NCBI GenBank assembly: GCA_024403235.1
Contig: JAKSSF010000021.1
Coordinates: 1-39,574 of the forward strand
Length of the DNA stretch: 39,574 nucleotides
Direction of reading: 5' to 3'
Source: Lachnospiraceae bacterium
Lineage (GTDB): Bacteria > Bacillota > Clostridia > Lachnospirales > Lachnospiraceae
The translations under genes and the position numbers were made by a program. Position 1 is the stretch's first letter. Each line of letters starts with the position of its first letter. Shown in pieces: positions 8,348-17,974 of this stretch. The notes beneath the pieces were generated by a model, which saw nothing but the letters and a program-made list of their open reading frames with translations, made no database searches and had not been told where the DNA came from.

Positions 8348-8788
8348 ATGCGTTCCAAATCAAAAATTGTTGTGTTGCATTTAAAGGAAGTGATTTACAC
8401 CGGTATATTTATTCTGTTAGGTATTCTGTTTCTTGTGCTGCTATTTCTAATGTTTTCTCCCAAATCCAAAAAAGCCGTCATGGAAACAGAAAGTAGTAGC
8501 CAGTATATCCCAGGGAAATACACCACCACTTTAGAATTTAGTGGAAATCTTGCAGATGTAGAGGTGGTAGTGGATCAATCTGCCATTACGGCTATCTCTT
8601 TGGAAAATCTGGAAGAAAGTGTTTCTGTCATGTATCCCCTGATGGAGCCTGCCTTAGATTCTATTTCTACCCAGATTTTAGAAACCCAATCCTTGGATAA
8701 CATTACCTATCCGGAAGAAAGCAAATATACCTCTATGGTACTCTTAAATGCCATCGCCAACTGTTTAGAGCAGGCAAAGCCACAATAA
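8348..8788 (+). CDS. Single-pass membrane protein with FMN-binding-like extracytoplasmic domain
   Basis: This 146-residue protein has a basic N-terminus and one strong membrane helix (about 14-38: VIYTGIFILLGILFLVLLFL), then a Ser/Glu-rich linker. The C-terminal domain, about residues 57-145, starts PGKYTTTLEFSGNLADVEVVVDQ. The pattern GKYT...V.V.V....I..I.L and the ending YTSMVLLNAIANCLEQA resemble FMN-binding-type domains of small surface proteins. The flavin-attachment S/T residue cannot be assigned with confidence. AGAGGA precedes the start. It is divergent from glnA and ends at a two-way terminator. Function unknown. Confidence 0.6.
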   Translation: MRSKSKIVVLHLKEVIYTGIFILLGILFLVLLFLMFSPKSKKAVMETESSSQYIPGKYTTTLEFSGNLADVEVVVDQSAITAISLENLEESVSVMYPLMEPALDSISTQILETQSLDNITYPEESKYTSMVLLNAIANCLEQAKPQ

Positions 8789-8795
8789 AAAAATA

Positions 8796-8825
8796 CAGAG
8801 ACCGGAACTTCACTTCCAGTCTCTG
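8796..8825. terminator. Bidirectional terminator between converging genes
   Basis: CAGAGAC-c-GGAA, loop, TTCC-a-GTCTCTG forms a hairpin. It is flanked by an A-rich run on the left (8786-8794) and CGTTTTTATTTT on the right. It can end transcription of both the plus-strand gene at 8348 and hslO on the minus strand. Confidence 0.8.
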
Positions 8826-8830
8826 CGTTT

Positions 8831-9721
8831 TTATTTTCTGCGTCTTGCCTTTTTCAAGATTTCTTTTAATTCCTCTACACTAAAGTAATAGTTTGTATTA
8901 CAGAAATGGCAATTCATTTCAATTTCTTTCCCTTCCGCGATTAAATCCTTGAGTTCCTTTTCTCCAATACTAATCAAGGCTTTTTCCACTCTGGATTTAC
9001 TGCAGTTGCAGGAGAATTCCACTTCTCTGGTCTCTACGATTTCCGGATCCAAACCTTCTAATAAGGTTTCAATAATTTGTTCCGGATTTTTCCCATCCTC
9101 CAACATCTTGGTTACCGAATCTACCTGGGAAAGATTTTTCTCGATTTTATCGATGACAGCATCCTCTGCAAAGGGCATGAGCTGAATCAAAAATCCGCCT
9201 GCCTGCTTTACTGTAGCCGTTTCCTTATCCATCAAGACTCCTAAACCTACACTGGAAGGAACCTGTTCACTGGTAGCAAAGTAATAGGTTAAATCTTCCG
9301 CGATTTCTCCTGTCTGTAGCTGCACCTGCCCGGAATAGGGTTCCTTCAGCCCCATATCCTTAATGACCCGTAAAAATCCATTCCCAATGGCTCCGGACAC
9401 ATCCAATTTTCCTTTGCTATTGGCAGGAATACGCACATCCGCAACCTTGGGATAGCCTTTCACATGACCACAGGCATCTGCTGTCACCGTAACCCCCTGT
9501 AAGGGCCCGTTACCGGATAACTGCAATGTCAAAATATCCTTTTCTCCCTTTAACATGGCACCCATCATGGCCCCGCCGCAAAGCAACCTGCCTAAAGCTG
9601 CTGTTACCACCGGGCTGGTACCATGGGCATTTCTGGCATATTCCACCAGTTCTCTGCCTGTCATTGCAAAGGTCCTAACCTGGGCATTTGCTGCGGTTGC
9701 TCTTACTATATAATCTTTCAT
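8831..9721 (-). CDS. hslO: Hsp33 redox-regulated chaperonin
   Basis: Hsp33 is a cytosolic holdase switched on by oxidation that releases zinc. The 296-residue product starts MKDYIVRATAANAQVRTFAM and contains LLCGGAMMGAMLKGE. The zinc site is C-terminal: FSCNCSKSRVEKAL (CxC) and MNCHFCNTNYYF (CxxC). Length is normal. It lies 16 bp after a methyltransferase gene and may share its transcript with hisC. Confidence 0.96.
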   Translation of the reverse strand: MKDYIVRATAANAQVRTFAMTGRELVEYARNAHGTSPVVTAALGRLLCGGAMMGAMLKGEKDILTLQLSGNGPLQGVTVTADACGHVKGYPKVADVRIPANSKGKLDVSGAIGNGFLRVIKDMGLKEPYSGQVQLQTGEIAEDLTYYFATSEQVPSSVGLGVLMDKETATVKQAGGFLIQLMPFAEDAVIDKIEKNLSQVDSVTKMLEDGKNPEQIIETLLEGLDPEIVETREVEFSCNCSKSRVEKALISIGEKELKDLIAEGKEIEMNCHFCNTNYYFSVEELKEILKKARRRK

Positions 9722-9737
9722 CTATCTATCCTCGTTT

Positions 9738-10502
9738 TTACTTTGTAAGCTTACTACATTCTTGTGCAATAAAATATACTCTTTCACTGGTTTCTGTTAC
9801 TGCCTCATGGGTATCTGCATCGATGCATTCCAAAACCTGCAGACCTGCTTTTTGCAATAACCCTTCCATCCGGGTTACCGTATATCCTCTCTGATAGTGG
9901 GTTTCCGTAAATTTTCGATAAAGTGGTTCCTCTTCCTGCACAAAAACCGTTACATCATACTGGTTAATCTGTGTCATGGGATCATAGTAGTTTTCCCAAA
10001 TAAAACTGCAGTCTTCTCGATTTTCCGCAATACAACTGTCTCCAATCACATACTCATACTTGTAGTTTGTATTAAAATCAAAGACAAAAATCCCTCCCGG
10101 GTCCAGGTAATTATTGACCAAGCGAAAGGTTTGTAGCACATCCTCTTCTTCCAGCAGATAATTGATGGAATCACAGACACTTACCACAGCCTTTACGGTA
10201 CCGTAAAGTTCAAATTCACGCATATCCTGCAATAAATAAAGGATTGTAAAATCCCCTTCCTCCTGCTTTTCCATAGCAATAGATAACATATCCTGGGAAA
10301 CATCCACTCCAATCATGTCATACCCTGCCTGAGCCAAAAGTCTGGTCAGTGTGCCTGTACCACAGCCCAAATCCAGAACCAAATCAGAAGTGTTTACCCC
10401 ATATTTTGCAAAACAGGTCTGAAGAAACTGAGCCCACTGTGCATAGGGGGTTTCATCCATAAAAATATCGTATACTTCGGCGAAATCGGAATAGGCTTCC
10501 AT
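9738..10502 (-). CDS. Class I SAM-dependent methyltransferase
   Basis: This 254-residue Rossmann methyltransferase has the SAM-binding motif VLDLGCGTGTLTRLLAQAG (about residues 42-60), followed by the acidic IGVDVSQDML and a post-motif VVSVCDSINYLL. Its start is 4 bp after the hisC stop, and the last codons of hisC supply its ribosome binding site (AAAGGA), so translation is probably coupled. The acceptor substrate is unknown. N-terminal YSDFAEVYD is typical of small-molecule methyltransferases of this general class. Confidence 0.85.
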   Translation of the reverse strand: MEAYSDFAEVYDIFMDETPYAQWAQFLQTCFAKYGVNTSDLVLDLGCGTGTLTRLLAQAGYDMIGVDVSQDMLSIAMEKQEEGDFTILYLLQDMREFELYGTVKAVVSVCDSINYLLEEEDVLQTFRLVNNYLDPGGIFVFDFNTNYKYEYVIGDSCIAENREDCSFIWENYYDPMTQINQYDVTVFVQEEEPLYRKFTETHYQRGYTVTRMEGLLQKAGLQVLECIDADTHEAVTETSERVYFIAQECSKLTK

Positions 10503-10506
10503 CCTA

Positions 10507-11562
10507 CTATCGTCCTTTCAAATAGGTTTCTAAAAATGCTAGTAAGGTATCCATTTCTGCATCTGTACCTATGGTAATTCTTAAATAGTTATCAATTCTT
10601 GGCTTCTTAAAATAACGCACATAAATATGTGCCTGCTTTAAGGCCTCAAATAACTCTTCTGCAGGAACAGATTTATGGGTTGCAAAAATAAAATTGCTGG
10701 TAGAATCGGGGAAAGAAAAGCCCAATTCCTGCAGTGCTTTCTTGGTTCGTTCTCTGGTGGTAATTACCTTTTGTACCATTTCTTCAAAATACCGGTTATC
10801 CTGCACACAGGCAACGCCCGCAGCAATGGAAGTACGATTCATGGTATAGGAATTGAAGGAAAACTTCACTGCATTTAAGTAACCAATCAACTTCTTATTT
10901 CCAAAGGCATAGCCAATACGCATACCTGCCAAAGCGCGAGATTTGGAAAAGGTCTGTACCACAAGAAGATTCTCATATTTTTCTAGTAACGGAAGGGCAG
11001 AAGAACCACCAAAATCTACATAGGCTTCGTCCACAATTACCACAGAATTGGGATTATGCTGCAAAATATCCTCAATAAACCCTAAGCCCTCTCCAATCCC
11101 TGTAGGTGCATTGGGATTGGGGAAAATAATACCACCATTTTCCTCGTAGTAATCCTCTTTTCGCATATGAAAATTTTCATCTAAAGCTTTTGTTTTGTAT
11201 GGAATACGGAATAAATCCGCCCATACATCATAAAAGGAATAGGTGATGTCTGGGAACAAAATCGGTTTTTCAGAATGGAAAAAGGTTAAAAAGGCATTGG
11301 CAATCACATCATCGGAACCCACTCCCACAAACACCTGCTCCAACTCCACCTGATAGGCATCTGCCAAGGCTTGCCGTAAATCCACTACTGCCGGATCCGG
11401 GTACAGGCGCAAACTGTCTAAAGAAACATCCTGTAGGGCCTGCAACACCTTGGGACTGGGTGGATAGGGAAATTCGTTGGTATTTAGTTTGATTTTATTT
11501 TCATCCTTCGGCTGTTCCCCTGGTACATAAGGAACCACCTGTCTAATATTCTGCTCCCACAT
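10507..11562 (-). CDS. hisC: Histidinol-phosphate aminotransferase
   Basis: HisC transfers an amino group from glutamate to imidazole-acetol phosphate in histidine synthesis. I start it at 11562 (MWEQNIRQVVPYVPGEQP), giving 351 residues, because AGAGGA lies 6 bp upstream. The PLP lysine is in TFSKSRALAGMRIGYAFG, with FPNPNAPTG, VIVDEAYVDFGG and the C-terminal YLRITIGT. No other his gene is adjacent, so it may be a general aromatic/histidinol-phosphate aminotransferase outside a his operon. Confidence 0.9.
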   Translation of the reverse strand: MWEQNIRQVVPYVPGEQPKDENKIKLNTNEFPYPPSPKVLQALQDVSLDSLRLYPDPAVVDLRQALADAYQVELEQVFVGVGSDDVIANAFLTFFHSEKPILFPDITYSFYDVWADLFRIPYKTKALDENFHMRKEDYYEENGGIIFPNPNAPTGIGEGLGFIEDILQHNPNSVVIVDEAYVDFGGSSALPLLEKYENLLVVQTFSKSRALAGMRIGYAFGNKKLIGYLNAVKFSFNSYTMNRTSIAAGVACVQDNRYFEEMVQKVITTRERTKKALQELGFSFPDSTSNFIFATHKSVPAEELFEALKQAHIYVRYFKKPRIDNYLRITIGTDAEMDTLLAFLETYLKGR

Positions 11563-11599
11563 AGCATATCCTCTTTTCTTCCGGTTAAAAACTATCATT

Positions 11600-11632
11600 A
11601 AAAAAGGTACATTTTATTCCAAAATGTACCTT
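11600..11632 (-). terminator. Terminator of the surface-protein gene
   Basis: The minus strand has AAGGTACATTTT, loop GGAAT, AAAATGTACCTT as a perfect 12-bp stem followed by TTTT. It lies 20 bp after the stop of the large surface protein and before hisC. Confidence 0.85.
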
Positions 11633-11653
11633 GTAAGTATACTATGTGTTTCT

Positions 11654-13837
11654 TTAAGTTGCAATGTAGTTTTCTACAATCATCTCTTCCTCAATTTGCA
11701 CCGTAACTGCCTGTTCTTTTGCAAAACGGGTTTCTAATTGGTTTTCCCCATGTCGTTTTACAAAAGCCTTGGAGGGAATCAGTTTAAAGCGGGTTGTATC
11801 TGTTTTTTCTACCATAGACTTGGAAATATTCACCAAATACAGCGTCTCCTTTTTCCCAATCCATCTACGTCCCAAATACCCATATTTCTCTTCCCCTTTA
11901 TAGCCATATACCCGAATTGTCTTGTAAAAGAAAATCCAAAGGAAAAACAAAATGACTAAGAGTAAAAGGCATAGGCAAAGAAGCAACAGCCCCAATAGTC
12001 TCCAGTTCCATACCCTTTTCACCTCTTCTGTGGGTTTTGTGCCTTGAATATTCTGTTGTGTCTTTTTTTCCAACACCGGTAGTTCCACTTTCGGTGTTTC
12101 TACTTTGGGCTGTTTCAGAGGTATATTGGAAAATGCTTTTTCCACCGGTTCTGTCTTTGGCATTTTTTTCGCCTTCGGTACCATCGATACCTTCGTAAGG
12201 GGTAAAATAGTAACATATCGGTATTCCACCAAATCCACATTATCTCGTACCATTACCAGATATGTCCCCGGTCCATCTATTTGCCAACGATTGACTCTTA
12301 CCCAGGTTTTTCCTCCATCGAAGGAATAGGGTGTTTCCGGTAATCCGGATTCATAATCTATGGCATTTACCTGCAAATAAGCGGTCTCTCCTACTGCCAA
12401 TTGATCCTTTTCTACTATTACTTCCATCCAGGGCGTTATATCATCAATGTAACGAATTTCTCCATCATAAATAGTAATATTATCATACAAATCTCGACAC
12501 CAGACCCGTATTACTTGATTTTCTGCATGCCACTCTTCTGTACGATCCACCCAGTTTTTTCCTGCATCATAGGAAATAAAGGCTCCCGGAAGGCCAACGC
12601 CGGGACGGCCATTTTCCTGCAAATCCTCTACAATAAATTTGATTTTTACAGGACCTCTGGTCCAGCCTGCTGGTTCCACAACATGTGTTACCTTTGGGCC
12701 AATCGTATCAATATTCGAAATTACCACCTGTGTTTTTCCAATATTCCCTAATATATCTCTGGTCCAAATCTCATAGGTACCATTTTTTGTTACTGTAAGA
12801 TTCGCTATTGCACTCCAGGTGAGTCCTCCATCAGTAGAATAAGGCAAAGGATCCATCCCACAGCCATCACTGCCGTCTGGTTGTAAATCCTTGGCTTCAA
12901 AATAGAGGGTATTTTCTCTTACATTTACTTCTTCACTATATTGGATGTTGGTAAAAGTAGGACCACTTTTATCGATGTTAGTGACTTGCTTTTCGATTTG
13001 AAATAGATTACCAAGAGCATCTTTGACTTGAATGTGTATGTTGCCGCTATCTGTAATTACCGCTTCCGGTTCTGCTTGGAAAGTTTCTCCTCCATCGAAG
13101 GAGAACGGGGCATCTGCCAAACCACAGCCTTCTGTTCCATCGGGCTGTAAATCTCTGGGATTTAAGATGGTTAAAGTAATATCCTCTTTGGTCCATTCTG
13201 TGATAGATTGGGAAAACCCATCAATTTGTGGCATAGTATGATCAATGTTTCGAATATCCATTGTAGCAATCGCACTACCGGTATCAGTATTGGCGTCTGC
13301 TACAAGCTGTAAACCGACCGTCCCATTCTCTGTAACCAAATACTCCCGCTCTGCTACCGGACTTCCTCCATTCCATCGAAAAGGGGTATCCGAAACTGCC
13401 ATACCATCTGTCTCGTAAGAACCGGTAAGAATCACCTCTGTGGTCCAACCCGTAGGGCTTTTTTCCAAGTAAATTGTTCCTACCTGAACACCACCTTTCC
13501 CACAAGTCAAATAATGCTCTGTGTAGGTTCTGGTTGAAGTGGTGGAATGATAGCACTTTCTTCCACTTTGATCCCCGGAATAACCAGCCCCACAGCCACT
13601 GCATTGTGAACTGTCATAGTCCGGAAAATAAATTAAAGTTCCATTACAGGGGATTTCAATGGTTTCCGTTCTTTGCCTGCTGCCTCCATAGCATCCGCCT
13701 CCCGAACCGGAGCTTCCCGTATGAGCATGATACACAGGTACAGAAACAGTAGCTGCTTCTGCATGTGTCTCCACGGTCTGCAAGAAAACGAAAAGGAAAG
13801 CGCATAGTAAGGCTGAAATAAAATATTTGAATCTCAT
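11654..13837 (-). CDS. Large surface protein with Asp-box-like Ig-type repeats and C-terminal membrane anchor
   Basis: The start at 13837 (MRFKYFISALLCAFLFVFL) has GGAGG upstream, giving 727 residues. Residues 1-28 form a signal peptide. A Gly/Cys-rich region follows (CYGG, CSGCGAGYSG). About 100-560 are repeated beta-rich modules containing FSFDGGETF, YSTDGGLTW, ISYDAGKNW and YSFDGGKTW, which fit the Asp-box pattern SxDxGxTW. A Pro/Lys/Glu linker leads to one membrane helix (about 608-636) and a basic cytoplasmic tail of about 90 residues. This suits an envelope-anchored adhesin, sensor or glycan-contact protein. The exact role is unknown. It has its own promoter, leader palindrome and terminator. 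Confidence 0.75.
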   Translation of the reverse strand: MRFKYFISALLCAFLFVFLQTVETHAEAATVSVPVYHAHTGSSGSGGGCYGGSRQRTETIEIPCNGTLIYFPDYDSSQCSGCGAGYSGDQSGRKCYHSTTSTRTYTEHYLTCGKGGVQVGTIYLEKSPTGWTTEVILTGSYETDGMAVSDTPFRWNGGSPVAEREYLVTENGTVGLQLVADANTDTGSAIATMDIRNIDHTMPQIDGFSQSITEWTKEDITLTILNPRDLQPDGTEGCGLADAPFSFDGGETFQAEPEAVITDSGNIHIQVKDALGNLFQIEKQVTNIDKSGPTFTNIQYSEEVNVRENTLYFEAKDLQPDGSDGCGMDPLPYSTDGGLTWSAIANLTVTKNGTYEIWTRDILGNIGKTQVVISNIDTIGPKVTHVVEPAGWTRGPVKIKFIVEDLQENGRPGVGLPGAFISYDAGKNWVDRTEEWHAENQVIRVWCRDLYDNITIYDGEIRYIDDITPWMEVIVEKDQLAVGETAYLQVNAIDYESGLPETPYSFDGGKTWVRVNRWQIDGPGTYLVMVRDNVDLVEYRYVTILPLTKVSMVPKAKKMPKTEPVEKAFSNIPLKQPKVETPKVELPVLEKKTQQNIQGTKPTEEVKRVWNWRLLGLLLLCLCLLLLVILFFLWIFFYKTIRVYGYKGEEKYGYLGRRWIGKKETLYLVNISKSMVEKTDTTRFKLIPSKAFVKRHGENQLETRFAKEQAVTVQIEEEMIVENYIAT

Positions 13838-13862
13838 AATTTCCTCCAAAAATATGCAAAAA

Positions 13863-13894
13863 GACACTGTCTCCTAAATTTAGGAAACAGTGTC
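13863..13894 (-). promoter_or_regulatory. 32-bp palindrome in the leader of the surface-protein gene
   Basis: GACACTGT-TTCCTAAATTTAGGAG-ACAGTGTC is an almost perfect inverted repeat, followed on the minus strand by TTTTT. It lies between a clear promoter (13932-13960) and the gene start at 13837. It can act as a leader terminator/attenuator or as an operator. Confidence 0.7.
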
Positions 13895-13931
13895 AGTCTA
13901 TTCTTTTTGTTCTATTTTTGCAGGTAGGTTT

Positions 13932-13960
13932 ATTATAGGGAACTTATCTTGATTTGTCCA
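13932..13960 (-). promoter_or_regulatory. Promoter of the surface-protein gene
   Basis: Minus strand TGGACA (rc of 13955-13960), 17 bp, TATAAT (rc of 13932-13937). It sits just after the prfB stop, so the surface gene is transcribed independently of secA-prfB. Confidence 0.75.
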
Positions 13961-14002
13961 CCTTTTTATCAATATTCAGTAAAAAGTTTTTTCAAATAAT
14001 CC

Positions 14003-15122
14003 TTATCCCTCTGTAGGTTTTGTATTTATCCACTTCAAATACCCATTAATAAAGGTATCTAAACCGCCATCCATGACAAGATCCACATTGCCGGATTCTA
14101 CATTGGTTCGATGATCCTTTACCATGGTATAGGGTTGGAATACATAGGAACGGATTTGATTTCCCCAGCCGATTTCTGTCACTTCCCCACGAATATCGGA
14201 CAGTTTTTCTGCATTGGCTTCCTGTTTTAGCAGATACAGTTTAGCCTTTAACATCTGCATCGCCTTGTCCTTATTCATATGCTGGCTTCGCTCATTCTGG
14301 CACTGCACCACAATGCCTGTGGGCAAATGAGTAATACGAATAGCAGAAGAAGTTTTATTGATATGCTGACCACCAGCGCCACTACTGCGGTAGGTATCGA
14401 TACGCAAATCCTTTTCCTCAATTTCTACTTCCAAATCCTCTTCAATATCCGGCATAACATCTAAGGATACAAAGGAAGTTTGGCGTTTTCCTTGGGCATT
14501 AAAGGGCGAAATACGCACTAAGCGATGAACCCCTTTTTCCGATTTCAAATAGCCGTACGCATTTTCACCGTTTACCTGAAAGGTGATGGATTTAATCCCG
14601 GCTTCATCTCCATCCAGAAAATCCAACACATCGATAGAAAAGCCTTTTTTCTCTGCCCATCTGGTATACATACGATAGAGCATGGACGCCCAGTCACAGG
14701 ACTCTGTTCCTCCTGCACCCGCATTTAATTTCAAAATAGCATTGTCCTTATCAAATTCACCGGACAAAAGAGTCTGAATACGAATATTCTCCAGGGTTTC
14801 AATAAAGGAATCCAGTTCGCCACGAATTTCTTCTACTAAATCTGTATCCTCTTCTTCATATCCCATTTCAATCAAGGTTTCAATATCCTCATATTGCTGC
14901 AGTAAATCCTGGCAAATCTGGGTACTGTCCTTTAGGTTCTTTAATTCCTTCATTTTCTGATTGGAAAGGGTGGGGTCATCCCAAAAGCCGGGAGCTTCCA
15001 TTTCCATTTCCAATTCTTCCACTCGCTTAGCCTTACTATCTAAGTCAAAGTGAATCCCTCACTTCCGCTAATGGAGTTTTATAAGACTGTAGTTCTGTTT
15101 TCATCTGGTCTAATTCTACCAA
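14003..15122 (-). CDS. prfB: Peptide chain release factor 2 with programmed +1 frameshift
   Basis: RF2 releases peptides at UGA and UAA. The main frame holds the SPF-type recognition region (RISPFNAQGKRQTSF) and the catalytic GGQ in SSGAGGQHINKTSSAIR. A first 25-codon frame starts at TTG 15122 with AGGTGA upstream. It reads VELDQMKTELQSYKTPL and ends at CTT-TGA-C (15050-15044). The +1 shift continues as DLDSKAKRVEELEME. The total is about 372 residues, the normal RF2 length. It is 57 bp after secA, the conserved secA-prfB order. Confidence 0.95.
15044..15060 (-). other. prfB: prfB programmed frameshift site
   Basis: The minus strand reads GAGGGATTCA-CTT-TGA-C. The internal Shine-Dalgarno-like GAGGGA stands just before the slippery CTT, and the in-frame stop is UGA, which RF2 itself reads. 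This is the standard autoregulatory site. Low RF2 favours the shift and hence more RF2. Confidence 0.93.
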
Positions 15123-15179
15123 TTAACTTCACCTACTTTCTATTTCTAATTCTCTTCCTGTTCTGGATTTTCCTGCAGG

Positions 15180-17747
15180 CTATGCATTTCTGCCACAGCA
15201 CTGTTTATACTTTTTACCACTGCCGCAAGGACATGGAGAGTTAGGATAAATCTTTGCTTCTGCTCTCTTTACCGGTCCTTTTTGTAAACTGTCATCCTTA
15301 TTGGTTCCGGTTACTTTGGCTACCTGTTCTCTTTCTACCTTCTGTTCTACACGAATGTGTAACAGCAGTTTTACGGTATCTTCCTGGATACCTGCAGTCA
15401 TGCCATCAAACATGTCATAGCCGCTCATCTTGTATTCAACCAAAGGATCTCTCTGTCCATAGGCCTGTAAACCAACACCCTGACGAAGCTGATCCATATC
15501 ATCAATATGAGCCATCCATTTTCTATCAATTACCTTCAAAAGAATAACACGCTCTAACTCCCTGATTGCTTCCGGTTCCGGGAACTCTGCTTCTTTTGCT
15601 TCATAGAGCTTCACAGCTTCTTCCTTCAGCTGCTGCTTCATGGCATTTTTCTTTAATTCCTTGATACGCTCTTTGGTAATAGGAGCCAATGGAATAATGG
15701 GCCGAAGCAAGGCATCCAATTCCTGGAAATTCCATTCGTCGCTGTCGCCGTCGTCTCCAATCACCGTATCTACTGCATTTTCCACAATATCTGTAATCAT
15801 CTTGTAGATCACATCACGCATACTTTCTCCGTCTAATACACGAAGTCTTTCTGCATAAATAATTTCACGCTGTTCGTTCATTACCTGATCGTATTCTAAC
15901 AGATTCTTACGAATACCGTAGTTATTGCCTTCAATCTTCTTCTGGGCAGTTTCAATGGCATTGCTTAAAGCCTTATGCTCAATTTCCTGATTCTCCGGAA
16001 TACCTAATGCATTAAACATGGTAATCAAACGCTCTGAACCAAACAGACGCATTAAATCGTCTTCCAGGGAAATATAGAATTTAGATTCACCCGGATCTCC
16101 CTGACGACCGCTTCGACCACGCAGCTGATTATCGATACGTCTGGACTCGTGACGCTCTGTACCGATGATTTTCAAACCACCTAAGGCTCTGGATTCTTCG
16201 TCCAGTTTAATATCGGTACCACGACCGGCCATATTGGTGGCAATGGTAACCGCCCCGTGAATACCTGCATCGGCTACAATTTCCGCTTCCATTTCATGGA
16301 ACTTCGCATTCAATACCTTATGCTGGATACCACGTTTATTTAGCATCTTACTTAATTCTTCAGAAGCTTCAATGGTAATGGTACCAACCAAAACCGGCTG
16401 CCCCTTTTCATGGGCTTCTTCTACTGCATTACAAATCGCATACAACTTTTCTTTTCTGGTTTTATATACTGCATCCTGTAAATCTTTTCTGGCAACCGGT
16501 CTGTTGGTAGGAATTTCTACAACATCCATGCCATAGATATCACGGAATTCTTTTTCTTCTGTCAAAGCAGTACCGGTCATGCCGGCCTTCTTCTCAAATT
16601 TATTAAAGAAGTTCTGGAAAGTAATGGTTGCTAAAGTTTTGCTTTCTCGTTTTACCTTTACATGCTCTTTGGCTTCAATGGCCTGATGTAAACCGTCGGA
16701 ATAACGACGTCCCGGCATAATACGACCGGTAAAGGAATCTACAATCATAACCTGGTCATCTTTTACCACATAATCCTGGTCCCTAAACATCAAATTATGG
16801 GCACGCAAGGCTAAAATAATATTGTGCTGAATTTCCAGGTTTTCCGGATCTGCCAGGTTTTCAATACGGAAGAACTGTTCTACCTTCTTCACACCTTCTT
16901 CTGTCAGATTTACCAATTTATCCTTTTCATTCACAATAAAGTCGCCAGTTTCTTCCTGCACAATGCCCATGATGGCATCCATTTTGGACAGGTCCTCCAT
17001 ATCGGCACCACGTTTTAACTGACGAGCCAAAATATCACAAGCTTCATACAGCTTGGTAGATTTTCCGCTTTGTCCGGAAATAATCAAAGGGGTTCTGGCT
17101 TCATCAATCAATACAGAGTCCACCTCATCGATGATGGCATAATGTAAGCCACGAAGTACCAGCTGTTCTTTGTAAATGACCATGTTATCACGCAAATAGT
17201 CGAAGCCCAATTCGTTGTTGGTCACATAGGTAATATCGCATTTATACTGCTCCTTACGCTCTTCGGAGGTCATGCTGTTTAAAACCACACCAACCTTCAA
17301 GCCTAAGAATTCATGTACCTGACCCATCCACTCCGCATCACGCTTTGCCAGGTAATCGTTTACTGTGACAATATGCACGCCCTGTCCTGCCAAAGCATTC
17401 AGGTAAGCAGGCAAAGTAGAAACTAAGGTTTTACCTTCACCGGTTTTCATCTCTGCGATACGGCCCTGGTGTAAAATAATACCACCAATCAACTGTACCT
17501 GATAATGCTCCATGTTAAGGGCACGCTTTGCAGCCTCTCGCACAGTGGCATAGGCTTCCGGCAACAAATCATCCAAAGTTTCCCCTGCTGCCAGTCTGTC
17601 TTTATATTCTTTGGTTTTCCCTTTTAATTCTGCATCGGATAACGCCTGCATGGTAGGACGAAGTGCTTCAATCTGCTCTACAATAGGCATAATACGCTTT
17701 AATTCTCGTTCACTGTGGGTTCCAAACATTTTGTCAAAAAGACCCAT
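15180..17747 (-). CDS. secA: Protein translocase ATPase SecA
   Basis: SecA drives preproteins through SecYEG. The start at 17747 ([18 protein letters not shown]) has AAGGAGG upstream, giving 855 residues. Visible features are the Walker A region [17 protein letters not shown], the [19 protein letters not shown] segment, the second motor domain ending [19 protein letters not shown], and a C-terminal zinc finger [15 protein letters not shown] (SEC-C). It is followed by prfB without a visible terminator and has a strong promoter of its own. Confidence 0.98.
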   Translation of the reverse strand: MGLFDKMFGTHSERELKRIMPIVEQIEALRPTMQALSDAELKGKTKEYKDRLAAGETLDDLLPEAYATVREAAKRALNMEHYQVQLIGGIILHQGRIAEMKTGEGKTLVSTLPAYLNALAGQGVHIVTVNDYLAKRDAEWMGQVHEFLGLKVGVVLNSMTSEERKEQYKCDITYVTNNELGFDYLRDNMVIYKEQLVLRGLHYAIIDEVDSVLIDEARTPLIISGQSGKSTKLYEACDILARQLKRGADMEDLSKMDAIMGIVQEETGDFIVNEKDKLVNLTEEGVKKVEQFFRIENLADPENLEIQHNIILALRAHNLMFRDQDYVVKDDQVMIVDSFTGRIMPGRRYSDGLHQAIEAKEHVKVKRESKTLATITFQNFFNKFEKKAGMTGTALTEEKEFRDIYGMDVVEIPTNRPVARKDLQDAVYKTRKEKLYAICNAVEEAHEKGQPVLVGTITIEASEELSKMLNKRGIQHKVLNAKFHEMEAEIVADAGIHGAVTIATNMAGRGTDIKLDEESRALGGLKIIGTERHESRRIDNQLRGRSGRQGDPGESKFYISLEDDLMRLFGSERLITMFNALGIPENQEIEHKALSNAIETAQKKIEGNNYGIRKNLLEYDQVMNEQREIIYAERLRVLDGESMRDVIYKMITDIVENAVDTVIGDDGDSDEWNFQELDALLRPIIPLAPITKERIKELKKNAMKQQLKEEAVKLYEAKEAEFPEPEAIRELERVILLKVIDRKWMAHIDDMDQLRQGVGLQAYGQRDPLVEYKMSGYDMFDGMTAGIQEDTVKLLLHIRVEQKVEREQVAKVTGTNKDDSLQKGPVKRAEAKIYPNSPCPCGSGKKYKQCCGRNA

Positions 17748-17808
17748 TCTATTTTTCCTCCTTATTCTGCCAATTTCCCAAAAGAAAACTTGACACAAAT
17801 AATAGGAA

Positions 17809-17837
17809 ATTATAGCACTTTTTTCCATCTTATTCAA
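17809..17837 (-). promoter_or_regulatory. secA promoter
   Basis: Minus strand TTGAAT (rc of 17832-17837), 17 bp, TATAAT (rc of 17809-17814), about 60 bp before the secA start. Confidence 0.7.
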
Positions 17838-17895
17838 CCTTACCAAAAGCCCCAAACCATTAACATTTTGTAAAGGTTTTGAAGATTTTGTGAAC

Positions 17896-17924
17896 TTGTT
17901 TTTTTTCTATCTAAGTGCTATCAT
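17896..17924 (+). promoter_or_regulatory. Possible ptb-buk promoter
   Basis: Plus strand TTGTTT (17896-17901), 17 bp, TATCAT (17919-17924), about 50 bp before ptb. Both boxes are imperfect, in a T-rich stretch. Confidence 0.4.
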
Positions 17925-17974
17925 TGTTTTAACTGGGCAAATCCCAAAAATTTAGCAAAATGAGGTATGGACAA

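Noticed and set aside
13284-13604. Alternative minus-strand frame inside the surface protein
   Set aside because: Out-of-frame reading of the Gly/Trp-rich coding region; no ribosome binding site.
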